Origin: an uncultured Holophagaceae bacterium
Lineage (GTDB): Bacteria > Acidobacteriota > Holophagae > Holophagales > Holophagaceae
Assembly: GCA_903937385.1 (NCBI GenBank)
Contig: CAIZZF010000020.1
Location: forward strand, 62,001-126,000
Direction: 5' to 3'
DNA length: 64,000 bases
Part shown: in pieces, positions 56,777-63,917 of the stretch
Numbering within the stretch: the first letter of the stretch is position 1
Layout of the letters: every line of letters begins with the position of its first letter
Notes under the pieces: model-generated
Seen by the model: the letters and a program-made list of their open reading frames with translations, nothing else
Told to the model about the DNA's origin: nothing
Database searches by the model: none
Made by a program: the position numbers and the translations under genes

Positions 56777-57766
56777 TCAGCGGTTGACCATGTGCATCAG
56801 CCCCTCGGGATACCGCAGTCCGGCGGCGGCGCCGGGGGGGAACAGACCACTCAGCTCCTGCAGCTCGCCGGGACAGAGCACCTGCTCCAGGGCACCGAGG
56901 TTCTCGTCCAGGCGGTCCCGCCGCTTGGTGCCGGGGATCGGCACGATGTCGCCGCCCTGGCCCAGGACCCAGGCCAAGGCCAGCTGGGAGGCGGTGCAGC
57001 CGCGCGCGGCGGCCATGTCCTGGATGCGGGCCACAAGCTCAAGGTTTTTCGGGAAGTTCTCACCCTGGAACCGGGGGGAGAGGCGCCGGGAGTCGTCGGG
57101 CTCGAAGTCCTCGAAGCGGCGCAGGTGGCCCGTGAGGAAGCCCCGGCCCAGGGGGCTGAAGGGCACGAAGCCCACGCCCAGCTCCCGGCAGGCCTGGAGG
57201 ATGCCGTCCTCAGGATCGCGGGTCCAGAGGCTGTATTCGGACTGTAGGGCGGAGATGGGATGCACCTGGCAGGCCCTGCGCAGGGTGGCGGGGCTGAGCT
57301 CCGAGAGGCCCAGGAAGCGCACCTTGCCCTCAGCCACCAGGCCGGCCAGGGCGCCCACGGAGTCCTCGATGGGCACCTCGGGATCCACCCGGTGCAGGTA
57401 GTAGAGGTCGATGGTCTCCACACCCAGCCGCTTCAGGCTGGCCTCGCAGGAGGTGCGGATGTAGTCGGGACGGCCGCAGACGCCGCGGACGTTTGGGTCC
57501 GCCGGATCCCGCAGGATGCCGCACTTGGTGGTAAGGACCACCCGGTTCCGCACGCCGGCCAGGGCCTTGCCCACAAGCATTTCGTTGGTGTGCGGGCCAT
57601 AGGCATCGGCGGTGTCGAAGAGGGTGACGCCCCGGTCCACCGCGTGCTGGATCGTGGCCGTGGACTCGGCGTCGTCCCGGCGACCGTAGAAGTCGGACAT
57701 GCCCATGCAGCCCAGGCCCAGGGCTGAGACCGTGAGGCCCTGAGAACCGAGCGCGCGGGTCAGCAT
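56777..57766 (-). CDS. Aldo/keto reductase
   Basis: A 329-residue TIM-barrel oxidoreductase. [20 protein letters not shown] and [20 protein letters not shown] carry the catalytic Asp and Tyr. VVLTTKCG supplies the lysine, [20 protein letters not shown] the histidine, and [14 protein letters not shown] is also characteristic. It belongs to the AKR13-like group resembling plant and bacterial quinone/aldehyde reductases, NADPH-dependent. It follows the nitroreductase gene by 7 bp in the HxlR-linked redox operon. Substrate not assigned. Confidence 0.94.
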   Translation of the reverse strand: MLTRALGSQGLTVSALGLGCMGMSDFYGRRDDAESTATIQHAVDRGVTLFDTADAYGPHTNEMLVGKALAGVRNRVVLTTKCGILRDPADPNVRGVCGRPDYIRTSCEASLKRLGVETIDLYYLHRVDPEVPIEDSVGALAGLVAEGKVRFLGLSELSPATLRRACQVHPISALQSEYSLWTRDPEDGILQACRELGVGFVPFSPLGRGFLTGHLRRFEDFEPDDSRRLSPRFQGENFPKNLELVARIQDMAAARGCTASQLALAWVLGQGGDIVPIPGTKRRDRLDENLGALEQVLCPGELQELSGLFPPGAAAGLRYPEGLMHMVNR

Positions 57767-57773
57767 GGCCGTC

Positions 57774-58424
57774 TCACCGGTGCTCGATGATGTCCGCAGT
57801 CTCGAAGCGCACCTTGGGGGTGCTGGCGTACTTGTCGTCCGTGGCGCGGTAGCCCATGGGGCAGGCGCAGACGGTGTGGAAGCCGGTGCCCGCCAGGCCG
57901 AGGATCTCGTCGTACTTGTCGGGCTCGAGGCCCTCGAAGGGGCAGGCGTCCACGCCTAGGACCGCGGCGCTGGTCAGCAGGTTGCCTAGCGCGATGTAGG
58001 CCTGGCGGGCGGCCCACTCGGCGATGACGGCATGGCGGGGCCCCTTCACCAGATCGCCCACCATGTAGCTCTTGTAGCCGGCGAGGCTCTCGGGGCTGAC
58101 GCAGCGCACCTTGGCGATGCGGGCCACGAAGGCGTCCACGTCAGCCTCGGTGAGGTCCTGCTTGGCGGTGAGGATGACGTAGTGGCTGCAGTCCTCCACC
58201 TGGGCCTGGTTCCAGGTGGCGGGGCGCAGCTTCGTTTTGAGGGCGGGGTCCGTGACCACGATGAACTTCCAGGGCTGCAGGCCGTAGCTGGAGGGGGACA
58301 GGACCAGCGCCTGCTCGATCACGGCCCAGTCTCCAGCGGAGATCTGCCGCGTGGTATCGAACTTCTTGGTGGCGTAGCGCCAGTTGAGCTGCTGGAGGAG
58401 GCTTTCGCCGGAGAGAGTGGTCAT
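57774..58424 (-). CDS. NAD(P)H-dependent nitroreductase family oxidoreductase
   Basis: A 216-residue flavoprotein. [40 protein letters not shown] and [20 protein letters not shown] bind FMN, and [20 protein letters not shown] ends the family core. Related to NfsB/YfkO-type enzymes reducing nitro compounds and quinones. ATG 58424 is chosen because homology begins at once. It lies 28 bp after thioredoxin in the same operon. Confidence 0.93.
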   Translation of the reverse strand: MTTLSGESLLQQLNWRYATKKFDTTRQISAGDWAVIEQALVLSPSSYGLQPWKFIVVTDPALKTKLRPATWNQAQVEDCSHYVILTAKQDLTEADVDAFVARIAKVRCVSPESLAGYKSYMVGDLVKGPRHAVIAEWAARQAYIALGNLLTSAAVLGVDACPFEGLEPDKYDEILGLAGTGFHTVCACPMGYRATDDKYASTPKVRFETADIIEHR

Positions 58425-58452
58425 GGGTGCCTCAGTGTGGATGCGAGAAGGT

Positions 58453-58773
58453 TCAGAGGGACTTCTGGAGGCGGGCCCGGAGCTGGTCGAGGGGCAGGGT
58501 GCCCACGATGCGGTCCAGGGGCTCGCCATCCTTGAAGATCACGAGGGTCGGCATGCTCAGCACGTCGTACTGCTCGGAGAGGGGGGTGAAGTCGTCGACA
58601 TTCAGCTTGGCGAAGGTCACCTTGCCCTTCAGCTCCGCGGCCAGGGCCTCGGTGATGGGAGCCAGCTCGCGGCAGGGGGCGCACCAGGGCGCCCAGAAGT
58701 CCACCACGGTGAGACCGCTGGAGACGGCCTGGGTGAAAGTCTTGTCAGTAAGGTCATGGATGAGATCGGACAT
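58453..58773 (-). CDS. Thioredoxin with WCAPC active site
   Basis: A 106-residue single-domain thioredoxin. The active site is VVDFWAPWCAPCRELAP (Cys31, Cys34), with alanine in place of the usual glycine. KVTFAKLNVDDFTPLSEQYD and VLSMPTLVIFKDGEPLDRIV contain the conserved cis-proline. It reduces protein disulfides in the cytoplasm. AGGAG precedes the ATG. It sits between the flavodoxin-like and nitroreductase genes, so its role is likely in oxidant or electrophile defence. Confidence 0.94.
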   Translation of the reverse strand: MSDLIHDLTDKTFTQAVSSGLTVVDFWAPWCAPCRELAPITEALAAELKGKVTFAKLNVDDFTPLSEQYDVLSMPTLVIFKDGEPLDRIVGTLPLDQLRARLQKSL

Positions 58774-58835
58774 GGAGGGACTCCTGTGGCGGCCCTCAGG
58801 GTAACGGATTCGGGGCCCGATCGGCGTCACGACAC

Positions 58836-59387
58836 TCAGGCGCCCTGCTTCCAGCGGGCTGCGGTCTGCGCCACCCGGCGCCCGAAGACCTGCCCGGTCT
58901 TGCGGTCCGCTTCGTTGGGCTCGACTTCCGGGGGAACCTGGCCCGCCTGGGCCATGACGCCGGACATGCTGCCGAGGCGGTTGATGCCGCCCTCGCCGCC
59001 GGGCAGCTCTGCCGTGCCGACCCAGATCATGCCGTGCTGCATGCCGAAGATCATCAAGGTCTGCAGGGTGTTCAGCTTGTCGCCGCTGGGGCTGCTGCTG
59101 ATGGTGAAGCCGGCGGCCACCTTGTCCTTCCACTTCTGCTCGAACCAGGGCTTGGAGCTGGCGTCCATGAAGCTCTTGAAGGGACCGCTGACGCTGCCCA
59201 TGTAGGTGGGGCTGCCGAAGATGATGGCGTCCGAGGCCTCCAGGTCCGCCCAGTGGGCATCCACTTCTTCCACGGGAATGAGGCGGGTCTCGGTGCCCGG
59301 CACCTGGTCGGCGCCCGCCTTGACCTGCTCGGCGAGGACCTTGGTATGGCCGTAGCCGCTGTGGAACACGATGCTGATCTTGGTCAT
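58836..59387 (-). CDS. Flavodoxin-like FMN protein (WrbA/NADPH-dependent FMN reductase type)
   Basis: A 183-residue protein. ISIVFHSGYGHTKVLAEQVK is the FMN-phosphate loop and DAIIFGSPTYMGSVSGPFKS with FMDASSKPWFEQKWKDKVAA are the flavin-ring contacts of the WrbA-type group. It probably reduces quinones by two electrons or shuttles electrons. AGGAG lies 6-10 bases before ATG 59387. It is the first gene of a minus-strand set running through thioredoxin, nitroreductase and aldo-keto reductase, divergent from the HxlR regulator gene. Confidence 0.92.
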   Translation of the reverse strand: MTKISIVFHSGYGHTKVLAEQVKAGADQVPGTETRLIPVEEVDAHWADLEASDAIIFGSPTYMGSVSGPFKSFMDASSKPWFEQKWKDKVAAGFTISSSPSGDKLNTLQTLMIFGMQHGMIWVGTAELPGGEGGINRLGSMSGVMAQAGQVPPEVEPNEADRKTGQVFGRRVAQTAARWKQGA

Positions 59388-59458
59388 GGCTGCTCCTGTC
59401 GGGCTTGCAATCATCCGGCCCGTATTCCAGACTCTAGGTGGTTACGATCAAAATGAAA

Positions 59459-59486
59459 GTAGGCACCTTTTTGGAAGGTAGGCACC
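59459..59486. promoter_or_regulatory. Candidate HxlR operator: direct repeat overlapping the regulator leader
   Basis: GTAGGCACC occurs at 59459-59467 and 59478-59486, 19 bp apart. Within it ACCTT-TTTGG-AAGGT is an inverted repeat. It lies just before the hxlR ATG, about 70 bp from the divergent flavodoxin gene, and could be the site by which the regulator controls both directions. Confidence 0.45.
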
Positions 59487-59488
59487 CC

Positions 59489-59887
59489 ATGGTTCGCAAA
59501 GCCTGTTCCCTGGCCCCCAACGTCTTCAGCGCCCAGTGCCCGACCCGGCAGGCCCTGGACCTCATCGCGGACAAGTGGACCACCCTGCTCATCTACCTGC
59601 TGTCACGTGGTCGGCAGCGCTATGGGGAGCTGCACCGCCAGGTGGGCGGCATCAGCCAGAAGATGCTCACCCAGACCCTGCGCAAGCTGGAGCGGGACGG
59701 CCTGGTGACCCGCCACGTCTACCCGGAAGTCCCACCGCGCACGGAATACGAGCTGACCCCGCTGGGCCACACCCTCATCGAGCCCATGCGCGCCCTGTGC
59801 GACTGGGCGGGGGCTCACCTCGGGGAGCTGGAGCAGGCCCGCAAGCGCTACGACCACGCCCAGAAGAAGCCGGCTCTCAGCGCTTGA
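59489..59887 (+). CDS. HxlR-family redox-type transcriptional regulator
   Basis: A 132-residue winged helix protein. FSAQCPTRQALDLIADKWTT is the HxlR signature. RYGELHRQVGGISQKMLTQT, with LRKLERDGLVTR, is the helix-turn-helix, and the wing is PPRTEYELTPLGHTLIEPM. Cysteines occur near the N-terminus (KACSL) and in AQCPT, positions used by YodB/QorR-type relatives to sense quinones and diamide. ATG 59489 follows GGTAGG; ATG 59453 and GTG 59438 are in-frame alternatives. It is divergent from the flavodoxin-thioredoxin-nitroreductase genes that it probably regulates. Its end overlaps the MobA-like gene end by 11 bp. Confidence 0.9.
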   Translation: MVRKACSLAPNVFSAQCPTRQALDLIADKWTTLLIYLLSRGRQRYGELHRQVGGISQKMLTQTLRKLERDGLVTRHVYPEVPPRTEYELTPLGHTLIEPMRALCDWAGAHLGELEQARKRYDHAQKKPALSA

Positions 59888-60425
59888 GGCGGTCCAGGTC
59901 TTCGGGGGTGTCGAGGTCCACGAGGCCTTCCGGGAAGGGCAGGACCGCCGCCTGCTCCCGCAGGAGGACGGTCTTGGCGCCTCGGTCCCCTCGCAGGCTC
60001 AGCAGGTCGGGAAACAGGCGCCGGGGCACCACGGCGGGAATGCCCAGGGTCTCGCCGTAGCCGCAGGCGGCGGAGCGGTCCGGGTCCGTCGCAGCCAGGG
60101 CCAGCAGGCGGCGCAGCAGGGGTGCATCCACCGCGGGCTGGTCCACGGTGAGGAAGAGCGCGGCGGGGGCCGCCTTCGGCAGGGCGCGCACGCCCGCCCG
60201 GATGGAGCTGGCCATGCCCTCGGCCGCTTCGGCATTGAGCACCAGGAACGCGTCCACCTCGCCCGGGTCCCAGTCCCCGACCACGGCGAAGATCGGGCTG
60301 CACCCGGCCTCGGCCAGGAGGCGCGCCGCCCGCTGCAGCAGGGTCTCGCCATCAAGCTCCAGCAGGGCCTTGGGGCCTCCCATGCGCCGGCCGGAGCCCG
60401 CCGCCAGGACCACGCCCGCGATCAC
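59877..60425 (-). CDS. MobA-like/molybdenum-cofactor nucleotidyltransferase
   Basis: A 182-residue NTP-transferase. The N-terminus VIAGVVLAAGSGRRMGGPKA is the nucleotide-binding signature of MobA/MocA/IspD folds. GMASSIRAGVRALP and ALFLTVDQPAVDAPLLRRLL carry the metal-binding aspartate. IPAVVPRRLFPDLLSLRGDR with GAK and VDLDTPEDLDRLKR complete it, as in MocA-type CTP:molybdopterin cytidylyltransferases. It would load nucleotides onto molybdopterin for a molybdenum hydroxylase. GTG 60425 follows GGGAG and overlaps the stop of a short upstream ORF (GTGA). Confidence 0.87.
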   Translation of the reverse strand: MIAGVVLAAGSGRRMGGPKALLELDGETLLQRAARLLAEAGCSPIFAVVGDWDPGEVDAFLVLNAEAAEGMASSIRAGVRALPKAAPAALFLTVDQPAVDAPLLRRLLALAATDPDRSAACGYGETLGIPAVVPRRLFPDLLSLRGDRGAKTVLLREQAAVLPFPEGLVDLDTPEDLDRLKR

Positions 60426-60493
60426 GCGAAGCTCCCAGCATCCACGCCCACGGTGCGGACGCGACGCTTCTTGGTGAGCTGGAAGGCGATCAT
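60422..60493 (-). CDS. Short coupled ORF (23 aa) before the MobA-like gene; leader candidate
   Basis: ATG 60493 has a strong AGGAG 5-10 bases upstream. The frame encodes 23 residues starting MIAFQLTKKRRVRTV and ends TGA overlapping the MobA-like GTG start (GTGA). It is too short for automated calling but has better translation signals than its neighbour. It may be a leader enabling reinitiation or the end of an ancestral gene. No family recognised. Confidence 0.5.
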   Translation of the reverse strand: MIAFQLTKKRRVRTVGVDAGSFA

Positions 60494-60582
60494 GGCGACT
60501 CCTGGGGCGCAAGAGCTCAACCCTACGCCCTGCCCGAGGGGGCCGCAACGGTGGTAGGGTGGCGGTTTTCCGGAGGCTCCTC

Positions 60583-61434
60583 ATGGTCCGTCCGCTGACG
60601 ACCCTCGCAGGGTTGTTCCTGGTCGCGGTGGCTGGGGCCCAGACCCCGGCGCTGGAGCCCGTGCTCCAGGCGGAGCTGGCCTTCGCCCGCCAGGCCTCCC
60701 AGGCGGGCATCCGGGCGGCGTTCCTGGCCTGGCTGGCGGAGGATGCCCGGGTCTTCACGCCCCGGATGACCACGGTGCAGGCGGCCTACGGGACCGCTCC
60801 GGGGGACCCCGGGCACCTGGCCTGGTACCCGGAGGCCATGGGCCTGGCCGCGTCCGGGGACCTGGCCTGGAGCTTCGGCCCCTGGACCTATGCCGCCAAG
60901 CCGGGCGCTCCGGCCCTGGTCCATGGACACTTCCTCTCGCTCTGGGAGAGGCAGCGCACCGGCGGCTGGAAGGTGGTGGCCGACATCGGGGTGTCGCACG
61001 CGGCGCCCGCCGAGCCCATCGAGCCCTTCGCGGCCCCGACCGGGACCGCTCTGAGGCCGACCGTGGCCGTAGTGGACTCGCTGGGAGCGGTCCGGACCCT
61101 GCGCCAGGTGGAAACCGCCCTGGCGATGGCCTGGGCCGAGCGGGGCGGGTTGGGGCTGGTCCCCTGGCTGGCCCGGGATGCCCGCCTCCTCCGCCCCGGG
61201 TCAGTTCCGGCCCGGGGGGAAGTGGCCATCCGGGTGCTGCTGGCGAAGGAACCTGCGGGAAGCCGGTGGGAGCCCGCCCAGGTCCAGGTGGCTCCCAGCG
61301 GAGACCTGGCCTGGACTTGCGGTGAGGCTCCGGCCTCGGTCCCGGGGGGCGCGGCGAGCTTCCTGCGCATCTGGACGCTGGAGGCCGGGGCCTGGAAGGT
61401 GCTCTTCGACGTGCGCCTGCCGCATCCGGCCTAG
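60583..61434 (+). CDS. Secreted protein with two NTF2/SnoaL-like halves
   Basis: A 283-residue protein with signal peptide (TLAGLFLVAVAGAQ). Two similar halves, each about 130 residues, carry parallel segments. QAGIRAAFLAWLAEDARVFT...SGDLAWSFGPWTYAA is one half, and GLGLVPWLARDARLLRP...SGDLAWTCGEAPASV the other; both end in GGWKVVADIGV or GAWKVLFDVRL. This pattern matches DUF4440/SnoaL-like (NTF2 fold) domains. GGAGG lies 7-11 bases before the ATG. It immediately precedes the flagellar export operon but on its own transcription unit. Function unknown. Confidence 0.75.
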   Translation: MVRPLTTLAGLFLVAVAGAQTPALEPVLQAELAFARQASQAGIRAAFLAWLAEDARVFTPRMTTVQAAYGTAPGDPGHLAWYPEAMGLAASGDLAWSFGPWTYAAKPGAPALVHGHFLSLWERQRTGGWKVVADIGVSHAAPAEPIEPFAAPTGTALRPTVAVVDSLGAVRTLRQVETALAMAWAERGGLGLVPWLARDARLLRPGSVPARGEVAIRVLLAKEPAGSRWEPAQVQVAPSGDLAWTCGEAPASVPGGAASFLRIWTLEAGAWKVLFDVRLPHPA

Positions 61435-61437
61435 AAC

Positions 61438-61452
61438 TGGCACCCCAACTGC
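61438..61452 (+). promoter_or_regulatory. Sigma-54 promoter of the fliOPQR-flhB operon
   Basis: TGGCACCCCAACTGC matches the -24/-12 consensus TGGCAC-N5-TTGC at every key base except one T, with exact GG-to-GC spacing. It lies 58 bp before fliO; transcription would begin near 61464. Confidence 0.7.
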
Positions 61453-61510
61453 CCGATCGCCAGTCTGGCATCCCTCTCGCCCTACTCCCTGCCTGTGTCG
61501 GGAGTTTGTC

Positions 61511-62041
61511 GTGCTGCGACGGATGGTGCTGCTCTTTGGATTGCTGGCGGGCCTGGCTCTTGGGGCCCAGGGCTCGACGCCGGCGCCCCTGCCGCCCACG
61601 GCCTCCGAGAAGGAACTGCAGGCTCCCTTGACGCTTGAGGACGGAAAACCGACGCCGGCCCAGGCTCCGGAGGCTCCGGCCTCGGGTTGGCGGGCCTTCG
61701 GTTCCCTGGTCCTGGTGCTGGGCCTGGCGGGCGCCAGCCTCTGGGGCCTGAAGAAATATGGCCGTGGTCGGCTGCCCGGCAGCGGCGGCGGCAAGCTGCG
61801 GGTCGAGGAGACCCTGGCTCTGGGTGATCGGCGCTTTGTGTCGATCCTGGAGGTCGAGGGCGAGCGCTTCCTCCTGGCCCTGACCCCCCAGAGCATCAGC
61901 CTGCTCTCCCGCCTCGATCCCGGCGACCGGGGTGAGCCCGGCACCTTCGACGAGGCCCTGTCCCGGCAGGTGGACCTGGGTCGCCCGGTGCCGGTGAAGG
62001 AGATGGAGGCGCTCCTCAAGCAGGGCGGGGGTGGCCGATGA
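61511..62041 (+). CDS. fliO: Flagellar biosynthesis protein FliO
   Basis: A 176-residue protein. An N-terminal hydrophobic signal segment (MVLLFGLLAGLALGAQ) is followed by a linker, one transmembrane helix (FGSLVLVLGLAGASLWGL) and a cytoplasmic domain LRVEETLALGDRRFVSILEV, the FliO core that matches the FliN/SpoA-like strand pattern. FliO helps assemble the FliP ring of the flagellar export gate. GTG 61511 is chosen because GGGAG lies 6-10 bases upstream; ATG 61523 is an alternative. It overlaps fliP by ATGA. Confidence 0.85.
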   Translation: MLRRMVLLFGLLAGLALGAQGSTPAPLPPTASEKELQAPLTLEDGKPTPAQAPEAPASGWRAFGSLVLVLGLAGASLWGLKKYGRGRLPGSGGGKLRVEETLALGDRRFVSILEVEGERFLLALTPQSISLLSRLDPGDRGEPGTFDEALSRQVDLGRPVPVKEMEALLKQGGGGR

Positions 62042-62793
62042 GCCGCCTGCTGCGCTGGCTGCCAGTGGTCCTGCTGCTCCTCACGGCAGCCAGTCTCTGC
62101 GCCCAGCCTGCGGCCCCGCTGCCTTCGGTGACCGTGGACTTCAGCAAGACGCCCTCGGGACCTGCCCTCAGCACCAGCCTCCAGGCGGTGCTGCTCCTCA
62201 GCGTCCTCTCCCTGGCGCCGACGATTCTCATGACCGCCACGAGCTTCACCCGCATCGCCGTGGTGATGCACTTCCTCCGCCAGGGGCTCGGCACCCAGCA
62301 GACGCCCTCGAACCAGGTGCTCATCAGCCTCTCGCTGGTGCTCACCTTCTTCATCATGGCGCCCACGGCGCGGGAGATTAACACCACCGCCCTGCAGCCC
62401 CTGCAGCGCAACGAGCTGACCACCGAGCAGGCCCTGGAGCGCACCGGAGCGCCGCTGAAGGTGTTCATGCTGCGCCACACGCGGAAAAAGGACCTGGGGC
62501 TCTTCCTGCGGATCGCCAAGGCCCCGGCGCCAAAGACCAAGGCCGACGTGCCCATGGAGTGCCTGCTGCCGGCCTTCCTCATCAGCGAGCTCAAGACCGC
62601 CTTCGAGATCGGCTTCATGATCTTCCTGCCCTTCCTGGTGGTGGACATGGTGGTGGCGAGCATCCTGCTCAGCATGGGCATGATGATGCTGCCGCCGGTG
62701 GTGATCTCGCTGCCCTTCAAGGTGCTGCTGTTCGTGCTGGTGGACGGCTGGTACCTCATCGTGGGCTCCCTGGTGCGGGGGTATACGGGATGA
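62038..62793 (+). CDS. fliP: Flagellar export gate protein FliP
   Basis: A 251-residue protein. It has a signal peptide, then LSVLSLAPTILMTATSFTRI and VVMHFLRQGLGTQQTPSNQV, followed by MECLLPAFLISELKTAFEIG, GFMIFLPFLVVDMVVASILL and MGMMMLPPVVISLPFKVLLF, all hallmark FliP/SctR segments. Five copies form the core of the type-III export channel with FliQ and FliR. Spacing to fliQ is 51 bp and is filled by a heptad repeat. Confidence 0.96.
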   Translation: MSRLLRWLPVVLLLLTAASLCAQPAAPLPSVTVDFSKTPSGPALSTSLQAVLLLSVLSLAPTILMTATSFTRIAVVMHFLRQGLGTQQTPSNQVLISLSLVLTFFIMAPTAREINTTALQPLQRNELTTEQALERTGAPLKVFMLRHTRKKDLGLFLRIAKAPAPKTKADVPMECLLPAFLISELKTAFEIGFMIFLPFLVVDMVVASILLSMGMMMLPPVVISLPFKVLLFVLVDGWYLIVGSLVRGYTG

Positions 62794-62798
62794 GGTTC

Positions 62799-62830
62799 TC
62801 GGCTATCAGCTGTCAGCTATCGGCTATCGG
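62799..62830. repeat. Heptad tandem repeat in the fliP-fliQ spacer
   Basis: Four and a half 7-nt units, TCGGCTA-TCAGCTG-TCAGCTA-TCGGCTA-TCGG, fill the spacer before the fliQ ribosome site. Internal AGCT and CAGCTG palindromes allow small hairpins. Two units recur at 5508-5523. Confidence 0.7.
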
Positions 62831-62844
62831 TCGGGAGGTGGGCT

Positions 62845-63123
62845 GTGAATGAGCTCGTGATTGCGCAGATCGGCCGGGAAGCGCTCAAGACGGCGCTGCT
62901 GGTGGCGGGACCGGCCCTGCTGGTGTCGCTGGTGGTGGGCCTCATCGTCTCGGTGTTCCAGGTGGTGACCAGCCTCCAGGACCAGACCATCGCCTTCGTG
63001 CCCAAGGTCATTGCCGTGATGCTGGTGGTCGCGTTCAGCTTTCCCTGGATGATGCAGACGATGGTCCACTTCACGACCCGCATGTTCACCGAGTTCAACA
63101 CCCTCGTCCGGCAGTTGTCCTGA
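62845..63123 (+). CDS. fliQ: Flagellar export protein FliQ
   Basis: A 92-residue protein with two transmembrane helices. IAQIGREALKTALLVAGPAL, LVVGLIVSVFQVVTSLQDQT and FVPKVIAVMLVVAFSFPWMM match the FliQ/SctS signature. It forms part of the export gate with FliP and FliR. GTG 62845 has GGGAGG 7-12 bases upstream. The following fliR starts 8 bp after its stop. Confidence 0.96.
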   Translation: MNELVIAQIGREALKTALLVAGPALLVSLVVGLIVSVFQVVTSLQDQTIAFVPKVIAVMLVVAFSFPWMMQTMVHFTTRMFTEFNTLVRQLS

Positions 63124-63130
63124 GTCGCCC

Positions 63131-63916
63131 ATGACGCCGACCCTGATGAACTCCGGGCTCTGGGCCTTCACGGGGGCCAAGGCGGCCCTGTGGGTGCTGG
63201 TGCTGACCCGGGTCACGGGGCTGCTGGCGACCTTTCCCGTCCTTGGCTCTGAGCAGATGCCCCTGCAGCTTCGGGCGGCCCTGGGCGCCCTGCTGGCGAC
63301 GGTGATCCTGCCGGTGCTGCCCACCGCGCCCGTGCTGCCCACGGGCATCCCGGCGCTGGTGGCTTTGATGGCGGGTGAGCTGGCCATCGGCATGCTGCTG
63401 GGCACCGTGGTGGCCTGGATCCTGGAGGCTGTCGCCTTCGCTGGAACGCTCATGGACACGCAGATGGGCTTCTCCTTCGTGCAGTTCCTGGATCCGGCCA
63501 CCAATCAGAGCGCTTCGGTCTCTGGGACGCTGATGATGCAGATGGCGACGCTCATGATCTTTGTCACCGGGCTCCACCACCAGCTGATCCTCGCTCTGGT
63601 GGACAGCTACCGTGTGGCTCCCATGGGCCAGGGCGTCCCGCTGCAGGTCATGGGCCTCATCACCCTGATCGGCCAGGTGCTGGCCAAGGGCTTCCAGCTG
63701 GCCTTCCCGGTCCTGGCTGTGCTGTTCCTGATGGACCTGATCCTCGGCATCTCGGGCAAGTTCATGCCCCAGCTCCAGCTGCTCCAGCTGAGCTTCCCCC
63801 TGAAGATCTCCCTCGGCATGGTGATCCTGGGTCTGGTCCTGCGGGAGCTGGGTCCCTGGCTGCGGCCGATGCTGGAGTCGGGTCCCAAGATGGCCCTGAA
63901 GCTGTTGGGAGGCTAG
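63131..63916 (+). CDS. fliR: Flagellar export protein FliR
   Basis: A 261-residue membrane protein with about six hydrophobic segments. FTGAKAALWVLVLTRVTGLL, GELAIGMLLGTVVAWILEAV, MDTQMGFSFVQFLDPATNQS and QLAFPVLAVLFLMDLILGIS are FliR/SctT landmarks. It completes the FliPQR gate. It is followed one base after its stop by the flhB GTG start. Confidence 0.95.
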   Translation: MTPTLMNSGLWAFTGAKAALWVLVLTRVTGLLATFPVLGSEQMPLQLRAALGALLATVILPVLPTAPVLPTGIPALVALMAGELAIGMLLGTVVAWILEAVAFAGTLMDTQMGFSFVQFLDPATNQSASVSGTLMMQMATLMIFVTGLHHQLILALVDSYRVAPMGQGVPLQVMGLITLIGQVLAKGFQLAFPVLAVLFLMDLILGISGKFMPQLQLLQLSFPLKISLGMVILGLVLRELGPWLRPMLESGPKMALKLLGG

Positions 63917-63917
63917 G

